A DNA stretch of 64,000 nucleotides. It comes from Embiotoca jacksoni (Eukaryota; Chordata; Actinopteri; Embiotocidae). The DNA lies in contig JAKOON010000007.1 of assembly GCA_022577435.1 (NCBI GenBank), positions 13,920,426 through 13,984,425 of the forward strand. The letters are read 5' to 3'. Both the position numbers and the translations under genes were made by a program. Positions 39,201 to 53,693 of the stretch are shown piece after piece; within the stretch, counting starts at the first letter, position 1, and each line of letters begins with the position of its first letter. The notes below the pieces were generated by a model. The model had not been told where the DNA came from. It saw only the letters and a list, made by a program, of their open reading frames with translations, and made no database searches.

Positions 39201-42200
39201 CTCTAACTATAAATGTTCTCAATAACTTTTTGTAGACATCTAAAAGCTGTAAACAAAAAGTAACCTGAACTTATATTCATTGGATGCTTTTGGTGATGCC
39301 ATCCTGCATTCTGCATGTGTGGGAGATCAAATATTTATCTTGTGGTGCATTACTGCACTTTATACTGTATGTTTGTTTGTGTTTTCTGGTTGTTAAAGAG
39401 TTTGGAAGAAATAATAAGGTTAATGCAGGGCAATAGAAAAAAGGGCATTTCCTACCATAATATTACAGGGATAATGGTGTGTTTAGGCAGCTGGGAAGTG
39501 GGAAAGTTATAATTTCGTAACCTCTGACTTCCCAGTTGAGAGGGTTCACATGACAACAATGAGGCAACATGGCAGCCGGCAGGAAATCTGCTCTATCTGC
39601 TCTCTGAATACAGAAAAGTGACAAACAACCTCGTCATCACCCATGTAGACCATCACAGGTACGAAATGGAGTTCAATGGATCATTATTATTTGTAAACTA
39701 CATCACTACATGTCGTTTTTAGGAGATAATGTTTAAAACGGCAAACTAACGGCAACAAAGTAACAGTCGTGTGGTAGGGCCGTTACCACTTGTTTGTCAA
39801 CATAGTAATTACTATTGTTTAATAGCACAATGCCCTGCTCTAACTAGTATCACCTAAATTAACCATGAAGTGACTTTTTTCTACGCTCAGCAAGTATATA
39901 TCTTCTTGTCACCACAATCGTTGACATGTCGAGTGACGTCAAACCTACTTCTGGGAGCTCTCAAAAACGTAGACTTTCCTACTGGGAAATTCCCAGTTCG
40001 ACAGGCGTTCAGGTTTTTTCTCCCACTCGGAGGTGAGAAACGTCCCCCTTCACGGTTGCCTATGAACACACCATAAGTAATATGAGGTTGCTACGGTCGG
40101 CTCATAATAAGGCCTGCTAAAATGTATGGTATGGGATCAATAGATCCATAGTTTGACTTCATTTTATTTTTGATTTGATCCATAAAATTTCCACACTAAT
40201 GGGGTGATATACTTATGTGGTATTATAATGTAATATATACATATTTTCTTAATAGTTCTCAATCAGTAAATTTAATCGTAGTTTAGCTTTGGATTTCATA
40301 CAGAAAAATCACATCAGCTATGAGATGTTCTTGTAGTTGATCTGTTTTGCCTTCTCGTCACAAACAAACTACCAGTTTGATCAGAAGCAGATTCTCCTTT
40401 CCAAGCCATCTTGGTCTGGTTGGTTTGTCTGCTCCAGAGTTCAATTGACCTCAAAGATGCTTTACATCTTAGCCCTTTGTTACTGTTCATACAAGCTCTG
40501 GTGTGTTGGGGTGATGAAAGCTCACGCTATCTCCACTCATCCATCATTATTTATGACATGAGATCCAGTTGCTGTTTAATCTAATTGCTCTCTGCATTAT
40601 TATTCCTTTGAGTGCTCTTTGTGACAGGCAACTTTACTGTACGCATAACAAACAACAAAGTACAGCATGACTTACTTATAGTCTCTGGAACTTGATTTTA
40701 CCCCGAGGGTCCATGTAGCGCTGATGATGCAGGATGACACCCACCAACACAGCCAAGTGAACGGGTTACCTGGCAGCACTGAAACCAACTTAATGCTAAT
40801 TTCCAATTTACTGATTCCAAATTCATAAATGTGATTCACAAAAATGAACCTAAACCTAGGAGCACAAACCCAGTAGGTATATTCAGCAATGTTTCTGTAG
40901 ATACAACTTTGTGAGTTTGTGTTGTGTAAGAGTAGGGAGATTTCAGTAATCCTCTCTAAGATGTTCTACTTGCCGCTATACTCAAACAAGCAATAACAGT
41001 ATCATCTGAACAATTCAGCATTTGCTATCATGTTGAGAAATACTGTGTGAACAAGTGGGTTTTATTTGCTTTATTACACCTGCTTTAATGTCTCGAACTG
41101 GACATTAACAAGGAGAATTTATCAGCAAAAGCTGAATCCCATAAACATCTCGCTGTGTTGTTGAAACCGACCCACAGCATTCAGCCGTAAGCCCCATGCA
41201 TGTGGGTTTTTTAATAGGTTTGCACCAGGATAACACACAGAAGTGTTTCAACGCTTCACACAAAACAGCTTAAAGCACAGGCTATATTTCTGTCTGGGAT
41301 ACAAATTAGCTTACAACAGTTATGAGGAAGCAGGATGGGGCGGCAAAAATACATTCAGGGCTTGTTTTGTCTGTGCGATTACGGTGGATTGTGTGTGACA
41401 GGATCACCTGTTTCTTTAAAAAGTGACTAATCCTAACATTAAATCCTACAAAATGGCATTATCTAAATGCATAATTGTGGAAAACCCGAGCTACATCTTA
41501 CATCTCAGAATGAATAGTTAGAATGAATGTTCAGGGCAGTGATGAGATGAGATAAAAGGAGAGTGTGCCAAATAGACATTACCCTGAAAGATTTCTGGAG
41601 TAAAACCTAGAATAAATTATTCCAATTAGGCGCATCACTAATGACAGGGTTGGTTGAATTTGTAGTTGATGTCCACAAGTTTCAGTCGTGTGCTAAGAGC
41701 ACAGACAGGAATAAAGACAGTCATAGTGAAAATTAGTCTAATACTAGATATAAAAAGTCCACCATCATTAGTTCCCTATTTTGCTTTCCCTCTTCGCATT
41801 AGCCAAGTACAGAACTTATATAATTACACAGGCTTTCACTTGGCTCATTGTAGGCTGTCCAGATTAGCTGATGCCAGTGTGGCAGTATCTTGTGGAAGAA
41901 AAGGTCTTTTTTTCCTGTTTTCCTTGCCACATCTCTCTCTCTGCACTCTCTTACAGATATTTTATGCATGAATTAACTCAAACCCATGTAGACCATACCA
42001 CGCATTGGCACCCGTCTCTTCATGGAGACGCAGAAAAACAAAAACTCAGCACTTGCATGGCTCCATTCAAAGGAAGCTCTGTTGTCATTTAGCACTGTTT
42101 CAGAGCACATGGAAGAGATGGTTTAGAGATTCAGAGAAGGCTGTGAGCGTTAAGGCACCTTCACCTTGTTCAAACAGATGTTTCTATGGTGAGGATGCCC

Positions 42201-45200
42201 AGTTTACAATCCACAGACAGTTAAGATTGTGTCACATAGTCACTATTTGCGCTACACGTTAAATAAGATTCTAAGTGGGTGATTTTGGCATGAGAATCAC
42301 ACCACAAATGCCACAACACTCAGACGACTTCAATAGCGCTCTCCATTCTCCAATGTGCATTCCTGCACTCTCCTGGGGAAGTGCAATTTTCCTGGAGTAG
42401 TCTTTTCCATGGTCTCAATTATCTACTTGGTGGCAGACGGAGGACATTTAAACTGCGATGAAACGTGCGCTTTTGTCTCCGCTAATTGTTGACCGTAGGG
42501 ACGTGCGCCGCTTCGGCTGCCAGTGGAGAGATTTGCATCTACTGTACCTGAAGGAGTCTGCCTCTGACCTTCAGAATAGATTGTTTTTTTGTTTTTTTTG
42601 TTATTTGCAGCCGTACAGTTTTGTTGAGTGGGCCGGCTTCTTTTGTGAGATGACAAAAGCGCTGTTCAGTCAGAACAAATGAGCCTGTCCCTCTTCTGCT
42701 TACCCCCCTCTATCGCTTTGTTGTTATTTGCATTAGGAATCAGTCTGCTCATTCCTCCCGAGGCCATCCCCAGAGGAAAGATCTATGAGATTTATCTCAC
42801 TGTTCAGAGGAAGGAAGATTTAAGGTGGGTCTCTTTAACACTGTCTAACTGGCAGTCTTCCCTGGATGCCACTAGGCTGTTTGTTTAGATGCTCTACTGT
42901 TCCATTAGGAAAGGCTTAAGACTCTGTGCCAGCGCTGTGGAGGAGGGATGTAAATAAATAATGTAGCCTTTTACCAGGATGTGCACTATTTAAGTTAAAT
43001 GAATTGTTTGGAAAACACTGTTTATCTAGCTTGCTGCATTCAGTCTCAAGGCGCAGTCATTGCAGCACGCTGTGACAGTCTTATGTTATTACCCAGTGGC
43101 CACAACTTGGCCCAGCTAGTCAGTGAGTCCAGGAGGCTTTCATTATTCTCTGTTACAGCTGCTAGATAATTTGCAATGGTGACAGTATCATATCCTGCGT
43201 ACAAGAGACCAGTAAATTCTCACTAATAACTGGATGAGTAGAAGCTCTTCATCTCAATTCATTTGCCTCCCTCTCTCTTCTCTCTCCCCGGGGTAGGTTA
43301 CCCCTGGCTGGCTGCCAGACCCTCCTCAGTCCCATTGTGAGTTGTGGCCCTCCAGGGGTAGTCCTGAGCCGGCCAGTTATCCTCAGCATGGACCACTGCT
43401 TTGACGCATGCCTTGATAACTGGGCCGTCCGCCTCAAGAAGCAGAACTATGAGGGCGCTTGGGAGGTGAGACGACACTATAACGCCACCACAAATCCTTT
43501 GCAGAAAGACAGAGTTGGCACCCAGTGAATTTGTTAAGTCTCTCTAAACTTCCTCAGAGATTTTCTCCTAAAAGTACAAACTTGCTCATCAGTGACTTAA
43601 AAGACTGGAAAGAAGAGGTAATTTGGGCCCAATGCTCGTCTACTCCAGAGGGTTTAAATCATATTGATCATCAGGTGTTTTCTCATTGGGCTGGAACAAA
43701 TGCCTGGAAGCACTGGCTCTCTCCATCTGAAGAGTTGCTAGGCAACATGTTTCTCCAAACAGAATTTCTCTAAGCAAATTACTGATCCTCAAAGTACTCT
43801 TCTGAGTCTCCTTGACCATTTTGACCACAGCTTCCAATTACAGAGTTCCCTACCCATTTTTCTGTCCATGAAATCTGAAGGTAACCAGGACTGCCAGCTC
43901 CAATAGGATAGAGTTGGGTGGAAGCTTTGGTGTCTACACACACACAAACACAAACACACACTCGCACATATACACTCACACACCCAGACAAACAAACGCA
44001 GTTTGAGGCAGTAAAGCCATCTCAACAATCCAGAGAGATTGGAAAGGGTGCTGGTGGGCTTTGGAGTGTTACTAGGTCTTCTTTCATGTTCGATATTGTG
44101 CATAAATTATTCAGCATCCCCCGTGTGGCAGCGGTGGGGTGTCTGTGGGATGGATTGGCCTGTCTGAGGCAGAGGTTAGACCAGCACTTTTAATCATCGG
44201 CCGGACCAAATATAGCCCAACGGCCTGACTGTTTGGCCACCATAGGAAAAGAAGTGCCAGGTGGACGAGGGAATGAGAGTGGAAACAACCACCGAGTGTG
44301 ACGGGAAGTGGAAGAAGAAAGGAGATAAAGCGGAAAAGAAAAAGTAGACGAGTGGGAAATGCAGATCGAGAGAAAAGATTTGCAAGAGAGGAAGACGTAC
44401 AGAATGAAAATAGATAACAGACATGCAGCAGCAGGAGGAGAAATGAGTTGCTGGTAGAGCGAGCGCTCAGTGGCGTAATTGAGCCGCCTCACTCTCTGCA
44501 CCACTTTGAAGAAATATTAAGATGATGAAAAAGTGAGACTCCGTTGTGGTTGTATAGCAAATGAATTGTGTCAATACTAATTCTATTGATGTAGATGGTG
44601 TCTGGTTGAATCGATCCTGGAGGGGCTCGCTGGGCATTTGGCAGGCAGAATGCTCTCTTCAGCTTGATTGGCTAATGAGAAGAGTCAGTCAACTGGCATG
44701 ATGGGATTTTACAGAAAATGTTGTCACCTTGGGTCCAATTTGTCTCCATCAAATTAGCCCAGAGTGCAGTGGAATTATCTCATAAAAACTGTTCCATGCT
44801 GTGATGGAATGGGATATTTTTGCAAGTCTCTCATCCTTATTAGGGATTCACTTGTGCTACAGGACTTCAGCTTTTTAACAAAGCAAGAAAATGCAGTGTT
44901 GCCTGACGTCTCTAAATCTGTCTGGGTTTTTTTGGGGTTTTTTTTTTTGCTCCATGGCAAATTAAAGTACCAATTAATTCTTGTGCTGCTTGTTAAAGTT
45001 TTTTTTAACACTTTTCACTATCAGGCAACAGAGTTGTTTTCAAGATAAATTGTCAAGTTGTTTTCACCTTTCTTAACAAATCTCAAACAGTCGCTGGAGG
45101 AAATTCCGGAAATCCCAATAATCCAATAGTTACTGCACCTCCACTGTCTTTTCTTTCTGCAGAACCATCTATTCTTGCCAGGAATCTCATCGAGTCTCCT

Positions 45201-47907
45201 TTCATGTCAATTGAGTACCTCGTTCATGCATTATTAAGTAAATTGATGGTGCTCTATAGGATGTGTGTCTTTGTATGAGGGAATGTGTTTCGTTTTGTCA
45301 GTCGGTAATAGTCTGTCCTGCGGTGGAAAGGGAATTTAAAACAAGAACAAAGTATTCTCTTTTTGCTTGATCTACACTGTTACAAAGATATTTGTTCAAC
45401 ATTACCTTAAAGATCTTTAGCTCAAATGTACCTTTGTCAAACAGTAAGGAGAAAAGAGTTTGGGGCCTTGCTACTGCACCACACCACTTCCCGAACAAGC
45501 CCTTTACAAACACACATACACACATCAGGTACCCAGGCAAACACATTACCCTTCCCTCTTACATAAATTGGGTGCTTGACCTTCCATCCATGCCACATGT
45601 TTTTTTTTCTCTCCCCTTCGCCTCCACCAGGACGTCCTGCTGATGGGGGAGGAGCTGGTGTCGGAGCCTTATTACTGCCAGCTCGAGGCCGAGACGTGCC
45701 GGCTGTTCTCAGAGCAGCTGGGCACCTTCGCGCTGGTCGGGGAGTCCCTCCACATGGGCGCAGCCAAGCGCCTGCGGCTGGTGCTCTTCTCGGACGCATA
45801 CTGCTCCACGCTGGAGTACAACATCAGGGTATACTGCATGGACGACACACAGGACGTCTTCAAGGTAAATCGTGACAGATGTAGCGCCACCTGTTAGTCT
45901 GTTTGGCCAGCACTTCTTGAGCCCTGAGATTGTATCGACTGAGCGGTTTCACATCGGCTGACTGATAGGTGGAGTCTAGCGTCTAATAGCATTGTCTGTC
46001 ACATTGGAGAGTTAGTAGAAATCAGCGCAGACATGTTAGGCCATGGTAAATTGAACAATATTGCAGGCCTTATTACACCATGGACAGTTCAGGGGTGTGT
46101 GATTTGTGGAGATGATGATGTCCCCACCTCACCCATCCCCAGGCATTGCACACTCTCTATCCAGGTTAATGGTGGTGTACAGCATGTGTGTTTTTAATGT
46201 ATATGCCAACATAGATGTTTCATTCCCTACATGCTGTGTTCTGCATGGCTGCCGTGGGCCAAGACGTTTCCCATCACTTTGTTCAACAGCATATTTCGCT
46301 TCTTTTTCCCCCCTCCACATGGACAGAGTATAATCAAGTACTAATGCCTTCCTCCCTCCCCCGAGGACTGCCTCTGAGTAGCCTGTTAAGATTTCATTTG
46401 CATGGTTAATTAGTAAATTAAAATGAGAGCCTGTCCCAATCTTTTCCCAGCAACCCCCATGCTTCTCTTTCTCTCTCCACACCTCTCTTCCACTCTCCAA
46501 GCTGTTCCTCTTCCTCTGACATCACCCACAGCCACAAGTGGCACTTTCCACCAGAGTCCACTTTTGCCGGCTGTAATGGCTGACCTCCTCGCGCAGAGCC
46601 GCGCCACCAGCACAATCTATGGGCGGCTGTGGGACATAAACAAAGGGAGTCACTGGGGGCTCGCGCTGAAATTATCCCTCTCACATTCAGGGAGCTGAAG
46701 ATGAGATGAACACTGTGCACAGGCTCAGGCTGTAGGGGAGGGAATTACAGAAACTTCTCCGAGCTTACGTCTGTCTTTTCGTGGTTCAATTCTGCCCCTG
46801 CTGCTTTTTTTCCTCCGTCTTCTGACAGCTATTGCATAGCAGGCGGGCGCAGGAAAATTACTTGCTGACATTCGAGTGTGTTGTAATGCAGAAATATATG
46901 TAAAATATGCCATAGTGGAGGTAAAGACTGGATGTTTTCTTCAGATGGATATCAAATTGTACGTTTACTTGGGATCAAAGTAGTTGTAATGACAGGGTTC
47001 TCTATTTATTTAGATCATCAGTTGACCCAGTGGTGTTTTGCTGCAGTGTAACTGCTGAAATGACCTTGTGCGTCCTGTGTTGGATGCAAGAAGGCTGCTT
47101 GTGCACAAAACCTCCTTCTCTCTCTCGCTGCCTCTCCCTCTGGCTAGCTCTTGTTCTGCTATTGTCCCACTCTCTTAGCCAGGAAAAGGACATCTGAGCT
47201 TGTTGACTCCAGCACTTGTGCTGCCATACTCTGCGGCTCCCTCGACGCCCTTGAGTGCATTAGCTCCCCGTCTCTCACACAACCAGGTCCTGTGGTAAGC
47301 CACGGCGTCTCCAGGGTTTTGTAGTTTTTAGTGAGTGATTTAAAACGTGGCCCACACTGTTTAGTAATCTCGACTCCACACTGCTCTTGGTGCTATTATG
47401 GAGGGAGCAGTTCATTTAGCAAGTACATTAACTACTTTGAGTGGAGATTAAACTTCCCTGGAGAGGTTTAGTCTAATCACAAATCACTATCTTTAAAATG
47501 CACCATTTTATGATTAGACTTTCACTATGGCTGCCATTAGCGTTAATTGTAGTGAGGTACAGTGGTGGACCAGCAGTAGGTGGTACAGTGGAGTGACACC
47601 GCAGCGCATGTTTTATGTATGTGTTCATGTACAGTACACCTTCAACACATGTGAATTTTATGAGAACTTGCAGCGCGCTGAGGCACCGCTCCTTGTTTTT
47701 CAGAAGAGAAGTCGGATTTCCGTGCACTAAACACGCTGCACTTTTGATGGGAGATGAAAAAAATAAATAAAAAGCTGCTAAGTGGCAAAGAGAACTGTAG
47801 AAACCAAAAAGGATGCTGAGCTTTTCTCTCCAGTCCCATCACTGGCTGTCAGTCTGCTCTGACAAGCCTCCATCAGGGAGAGTGACAGACACACAACCCC
47901 CCCCCCC

Positions 47908-47947
<40 letters not shown>

Positions 47948-50900
47948 TGCACGCTGCACTTATACATGCTGTACCATAGAATCTCTTATCTCCCAATTAC
48001 AGCAGATTAGAACCAATGTTATTGTCTTTGATCCTAAGTGTGCGGGGGCTCTGGGGAAACAGTGACATTTTCGTCTGATGCTTGCCGTATGTTAGCGGGG
48101 CTCTGCCGGGACCAATTAAGTTAATATTTAATGTGTGTCCCACTCTTGATAGGCCCAGCCAAGGCTGGCACGGCAGCAGAGAAGCCATAATCGGCATTTG
48201 GTAGCGCCCTCACCGTGCATTTGGTTGTTCCCAGCGAGACCTGTGGGAGAGCATCACTGATGTTCTGCCATCCCACAACTGATTGAAACACCTGCAGTGA
48301 ACCAAGCCTCCAGCTCAGTGCAGGGATACAGCTAACACCAACGTCTAATTAAATGGAAAGGTGCTGACAACGGTGCCTTTTTCAGCTTTTGAACATGGTG
48401 CAGCTGCTTTTTTTTCATGTTTAGTTGTGAGATTCAGAATATGTCAGCTTGTAGTATGAATGATAACATACTCAGTATGTTTTCCACTGAGCATAATCCT
48501 CATTTGAATAGTGGAACAATAACGAAAAATCCCTGTTTTTATTGATAACTAAATGTTCTCCCTTTACACCCACATGTCTGTGTTTGTGAGACCAGTGTTG
48601 TTGTGCAGTTAAAAAAAAAAAATGGAATGATTTATAAACCGCCCACTTTCTGTCAGATTAATTTTTTATAGAGATTGAAGCACAAGTCAGTTTTTCTGTA
48701 TTGAGCAGTAGATTTTTGAGGCACCATAATAAATAATAACAACACTCAATTTGTAATAAATACCCAGATGTAATTTGTTTTAGCCATGTTAGTGACTGGA
48801 GTAAAGAAGGGCGATGTTGGTCGGCTCAATCCACAACTTTTGGCCACACTTAATTATGAATCGATGCTCTCACCCAATGCAGGGGATTTAAAAAAAAATT
48901 ATTTCAGGAGCGCCTTTTGTCCCCACTGTTTCAATTGGGACATTTACAGAATTTTGAGGGCAGTTTAAAAAAAAAACAATAACCTAATTAGTGCATAAAG
49001 TTTCTGTTTTAATGTCAAATGAGCCCAAAATTAAAATACACAGAAATAAAAGGCAGAACGTAGCTGTTCCAAAGACAAGTGTGCAATTATCCTTACATGT
49101 AGATAATACCATCTGTACACGTGTGAAAAAGCAGGAGACAATTTGAACTATTTACACTTTTATTTAGATTAAACTTATATTAAAATAATACATAAATTGA
49201 AAACATACTGCAGGTGCAGGAATGCCTGGTCTCTGCCCGATGTCATAACAGACTCACGAATGCAGTGTGAACAACGGTACTGTTTGTGTGTCAGTGCGCG
49301 TTAGAGACAGAAATCTTTTTTAAATGAAATGGATGAAAATAAATTGATGGCTTAAGGTAGGATACTGTCTGAAACCTGCAAATATAATATATTTTTTTGC
49401 AATCTTGGAGACAACTTTTGCCCCTTGATCAGTTTTTAGGGGCATTCTGAGATTTCTTAGGGGATTTTTGTCCCTTTAGTTTCCTCCACTGCTCTCACTT
49501 CTTCTGTCGCACCATAATCAGGAAACAATTTAAATTTGTCCCAAACTTTGTTTTACGACAAAATTCAAAACTGGAACTCCCTTTAGCCTCAGCTACTGCT
49601 ACCATAGTACTAACTATAATGGTGGACATATTAGCATCATTGCTAATATGTCCACATCCTGCATCCTGATGTTGACATTAAGTTCAAAGGACAGCTGTGC
49701 CTACAGCCTCACAGAGCAGCTGGCATATGGATGTAGACTATTGTCTTATCTTGTTTAATCATTATTGTTGTGAGTTTAAAGTGACATTTAATAGCCATAA
49801 AACATGCCAAGAAACCCTTTACAACCCCAGTTTTGTATTTGAGTTGGCAGATTTACCCTCTTCATGATGTAATGAGACCATGCATTCAGCTTTTTGTCTC
49901 TCAATTGTAGAAATGTATGTTCCAGCGTTAAATGTATGTTCCAGCGTTAAATGGGCGTTTAATTGATCTCCTACTGGTTAAATAGTGGCTCCTTGATTCT
50001 TTTGTAGTGTTTGACTCCAAGCTATGGTTCTTATTTGTGTTTAAAAGAGCTCATAAACTGTTTATGTGCTCCCACAATGGCGTTTTCTAGCCAGCTCCTG
50101 AGCAGCCAGCTACATTCTAGCAGAAACGTCATGCCTTTCTGAATCAGAGGAAAGAAAAGCAGCATGTACAGAGCGGAATACAGTTTTTCTGATCCCTCCA
50201 TCAGAAAAGTTACTGGCAAGAAATTCTAGCACACGAAAAAACAGAAGAGCACAGCTCAGTAATTGCTGGCATTAAGTTAAACAAGACAGTCAGCTTTATC
50301 ACTGAGCCCAGCTGAGAAATTGTTTCCATATTATATTTCTGTGTTCCTGTGTGCTGTTTTCTCCCGCCCTGCTCGGTGATTTATCAGGCAGAATGTGCAT
50401 CTTTTCCCGAGCAAACACAGTTCCCATTTATAACTGAGCAGACAAGTCCCTTCTATTTGTAGTTATTAATCAGAGTTGACTGTAGCGGGCACGGCCACTG
50501 GAGCTCAGACTGATAGACTCTCAGTCAGAGAGGAAAAGCCTGTCACATCCTGCTGACAAATACACAGATTTATGGAGCCCACATAGCCGGGCTACTCTCT
50601 ATAAACAAATGCATTTGCCTGAAAAGAGCAGCTCTGAAAATGGATCGTCGCTATGAATGCACATTTTTAAACAGGACACGGCATGGATAAGAGTGGAGGG
50701 GTGAGGACGAGGTTATGAGGATATTAAAGCCTGTGCATGTCTCTATGTTACACGACATGTAGCTTGACTAATTAACTGATCAAACGCTACTTATAATCCC
50801 CATCAGAGCTGGTTATGTCTATCAGTTTAGTCCACACAAAGCCAGTACGACAGAGGACGACAAGTAAGAGCTTGACCTTGCTGTGAGGAAAGTCTGCAGC

Positions 50901-53627
50901 TTTGTACCAGTCCAGTTGCTAATACACAGGCCTTTGCTAATACTTTGATTTGTTTTGTTCGTGTTTCGTCCCTGTATCCGACGGCCGGCTGTTTTTGTCG
51001 CAAGAGAGTTTGGTGCCGCCACTAACCTCTTTCTGTCAGCACCAGCCCGAAGAGATTAGCTGTATGAGTGTCCCTTGCTTCCCGGTGGAGCCCAGCCCCA
51101 GTCCATCACAGTCCCAGCTCTGGTCCATGCCAGGAGGAAAAGGGGGTGGGCGAGGAGTGGGGTGGGGTGGGGTGGGAGAGACGAGTGAAGGTGGAAAAAG
51201 GGGTTGAAGTCATAGAAAACTGTGGCCATGATTGCAGTAATCCTGTTATCTTTCCTGCTAAAGCTGGCCACTCTAGTGACCTGGAGACACAAATGTTAAG
51301 CTGCCTGTGTCTCTCTTCTCTTGCTCCTGCTCTTTTCACTCCTCCCTGCTCTATCTCACTCTCTTTAGCCAGCCTCATTGAATGTCAGAGGGTGGTCTTG
51401 GCTGTGCCCAACTCTGAATTCACAGTCTTCACACACACCACAAGCTATCTTGAATTCCGTCGGAACAAAAGGGGTTTTTCTCCTGCAGTACTTGAACTTC
51501 TCGCCCATCTCATGCATCTTAATGTTTCCACAGTTGTACAGGTTCAGGGTGTCTTAGGAGAAACAGCACTTCTTATCTTCACTGAATGGGAACAAAATTA
51601 ATCTCTGAGATGATGATTAATATGTGATTTGATAAACTAATTCAAAACCTTGCATTGTTTTCGCCCAGAAAGAGTAAATAATACGGTCAAATTTAGCTTC
51701 TCATCTATTAGCTCAGTCACACTGTCATTTGTTAACAGGATAATGGGGCGTAAAGAGGGCCATTATTCTCTCGGTCCAGAACATATGCTGAAATCCTGTA
51801 CAAAAACACACTCTGATACACACACTCACAGGCACTCAAACACTCATAAACAATGTACAAGAGAGACAGTGTCATTCTGAAATCAAGGACACGAGCCAAG
51901 TGTCTTCTCCCATGTTGTGTATTTTTCCTCAGTAACCCTGTCAGGTTGCAGGAGAACCATGTCCTAGACCCCGTTTGATTGTAATCCCGCCGCGTCAGCC
52001 TTGAACCTGACAAACTGCTAGACAGGGGAGTCAGTATTCATTCTAGTTGTTTGATGTTGATAATAAGATAATTGGCATTCTGCGCTCTTTCTCTTGTTAG
52101 CAGGCCTATAGATCTGCTTCTGTAGGTCAAAGGCCTGATCAAAGACCATCAGCCAATTTGCATTGCTAATAGCCCCCCAACAAATAATTGTGCTTAACAA
52201 CTGTTTAAATGAACCTCTGTGGGAGCCCATATAATGTGCCTTTTGTATCCTGAGGAGGCGTAACAGCGGAGGGCTTTTCTGCGGAGGATGCACTGCCCTC
52301 TGTTATTAACCTATTCGACCTCAATGCTCTGATTCAGAGCCATTGTCTAACCTTCCCTCTCTGAGTAAGTGGTCTGGATAACATCACAAAGTGAGGAGCA
52401 TCTTCCAGCTAGCCATATTACAGGCAGATCATTGAAAACATTTTAACGTGCTGTTTGGGTGCAAAAAAATACACCAATGTAAATGCAGGAATGGAGATAG
52501 ATAATCACAGGGGGCATAATATTCATGTTAACAAGAAGATAAGCACAGATAAGCATAAAGCAAACATGGAAATTAGCAATGCGCTGAGCAAATATGGAAA
52601 TTCAATTCCCGGGCTGAACCAAAAAAAAAGTGCTCATTCAGTGAAGGAGAGAGCACGTCAAATAACACAGGTAGAGATTCCAAATGGATAATTAACAGCT
52701 TCCTTTCCTTTGTAATTGGAAGCAGTCTATCCCCATTCCTGGGAAAGAGGGCAGAAAATTAAATCTGTTGTGCGGATAGAAATTACTGCCATTCTCCACC
52801 TTAATTAGACGTCTTTCCTGAAATCATACCATGGGCAACCATGCTGGCACGAGGCGCTCAACATATGGCCACCATCTATACATACTGCTGCAAGTCTTTG
52901 AGATATGTCTCATGGACTACGAGGCACATTCTGGCGGACTTGTTTTCCTTCTGCTGCCATCTCGTTTCCCTGCTCAGACATATTAAAAGAACATGTCTCA
53001 TTTCTGAGGTCTTTTCACACTGCTAATTTCAGAGGTCTGTTTTCTCTGTTGTAATGCCCTCCCCTGATTGGACTGTGACGTTGCGCATGTGAACGCTGTC
53101 CAAAGCACTGGATTTTTTTTTTTAAGGACTCGTTCAGCACAAAGCATCCAGCTCAAAGCGAATTGATAAATCAGAGGAAAATATGGCAGATATTATCATC
53201 CCATTCCAGATGGTCATTTGGATAGCAACAAATGGTCCACTGAGCAAGTCCCACAGAGATTAAAATATTAAGCATGCATTTACAAATCTCTCCTGGCACA
53301 AAAACAAAAATGAAATTAAGGAGATTCGCCATGCGAGAACAATGAGCAGTTGACTAATGGCTCGTTCACTTACTTCATCACAGCCCAGGTAGCTCGTAGG
53401 CTGGGATGGCTGCAGTACTTGCATGCTAATGCAGCTGCTGGAAGCTGGACGTACACACACCGAGGCAGGGGATCAACCTTGTGGTGACATTAAAGCGCTG
53501 TGGGGACAAGTCGGTCCAGTCTCTGACGGCTGCATGCAGGGACACTATCTTCTTGTCCTAGGATGTACTGTACCCCTGCTGCATGCTCATGCTGTGTTTG
53601 TGTCGGTGTGTGTGAGCAAGCAAAGCC

Positions 53628-53693
<66 letters not shown>

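Noticed and set aside
51068..51601. 177-codon + strand open frame
   Set aside because: Passes through G-rich low-complexity sequence, shows no family features, and lies inside the UPA intron with no suitable acceptor or donor pair.
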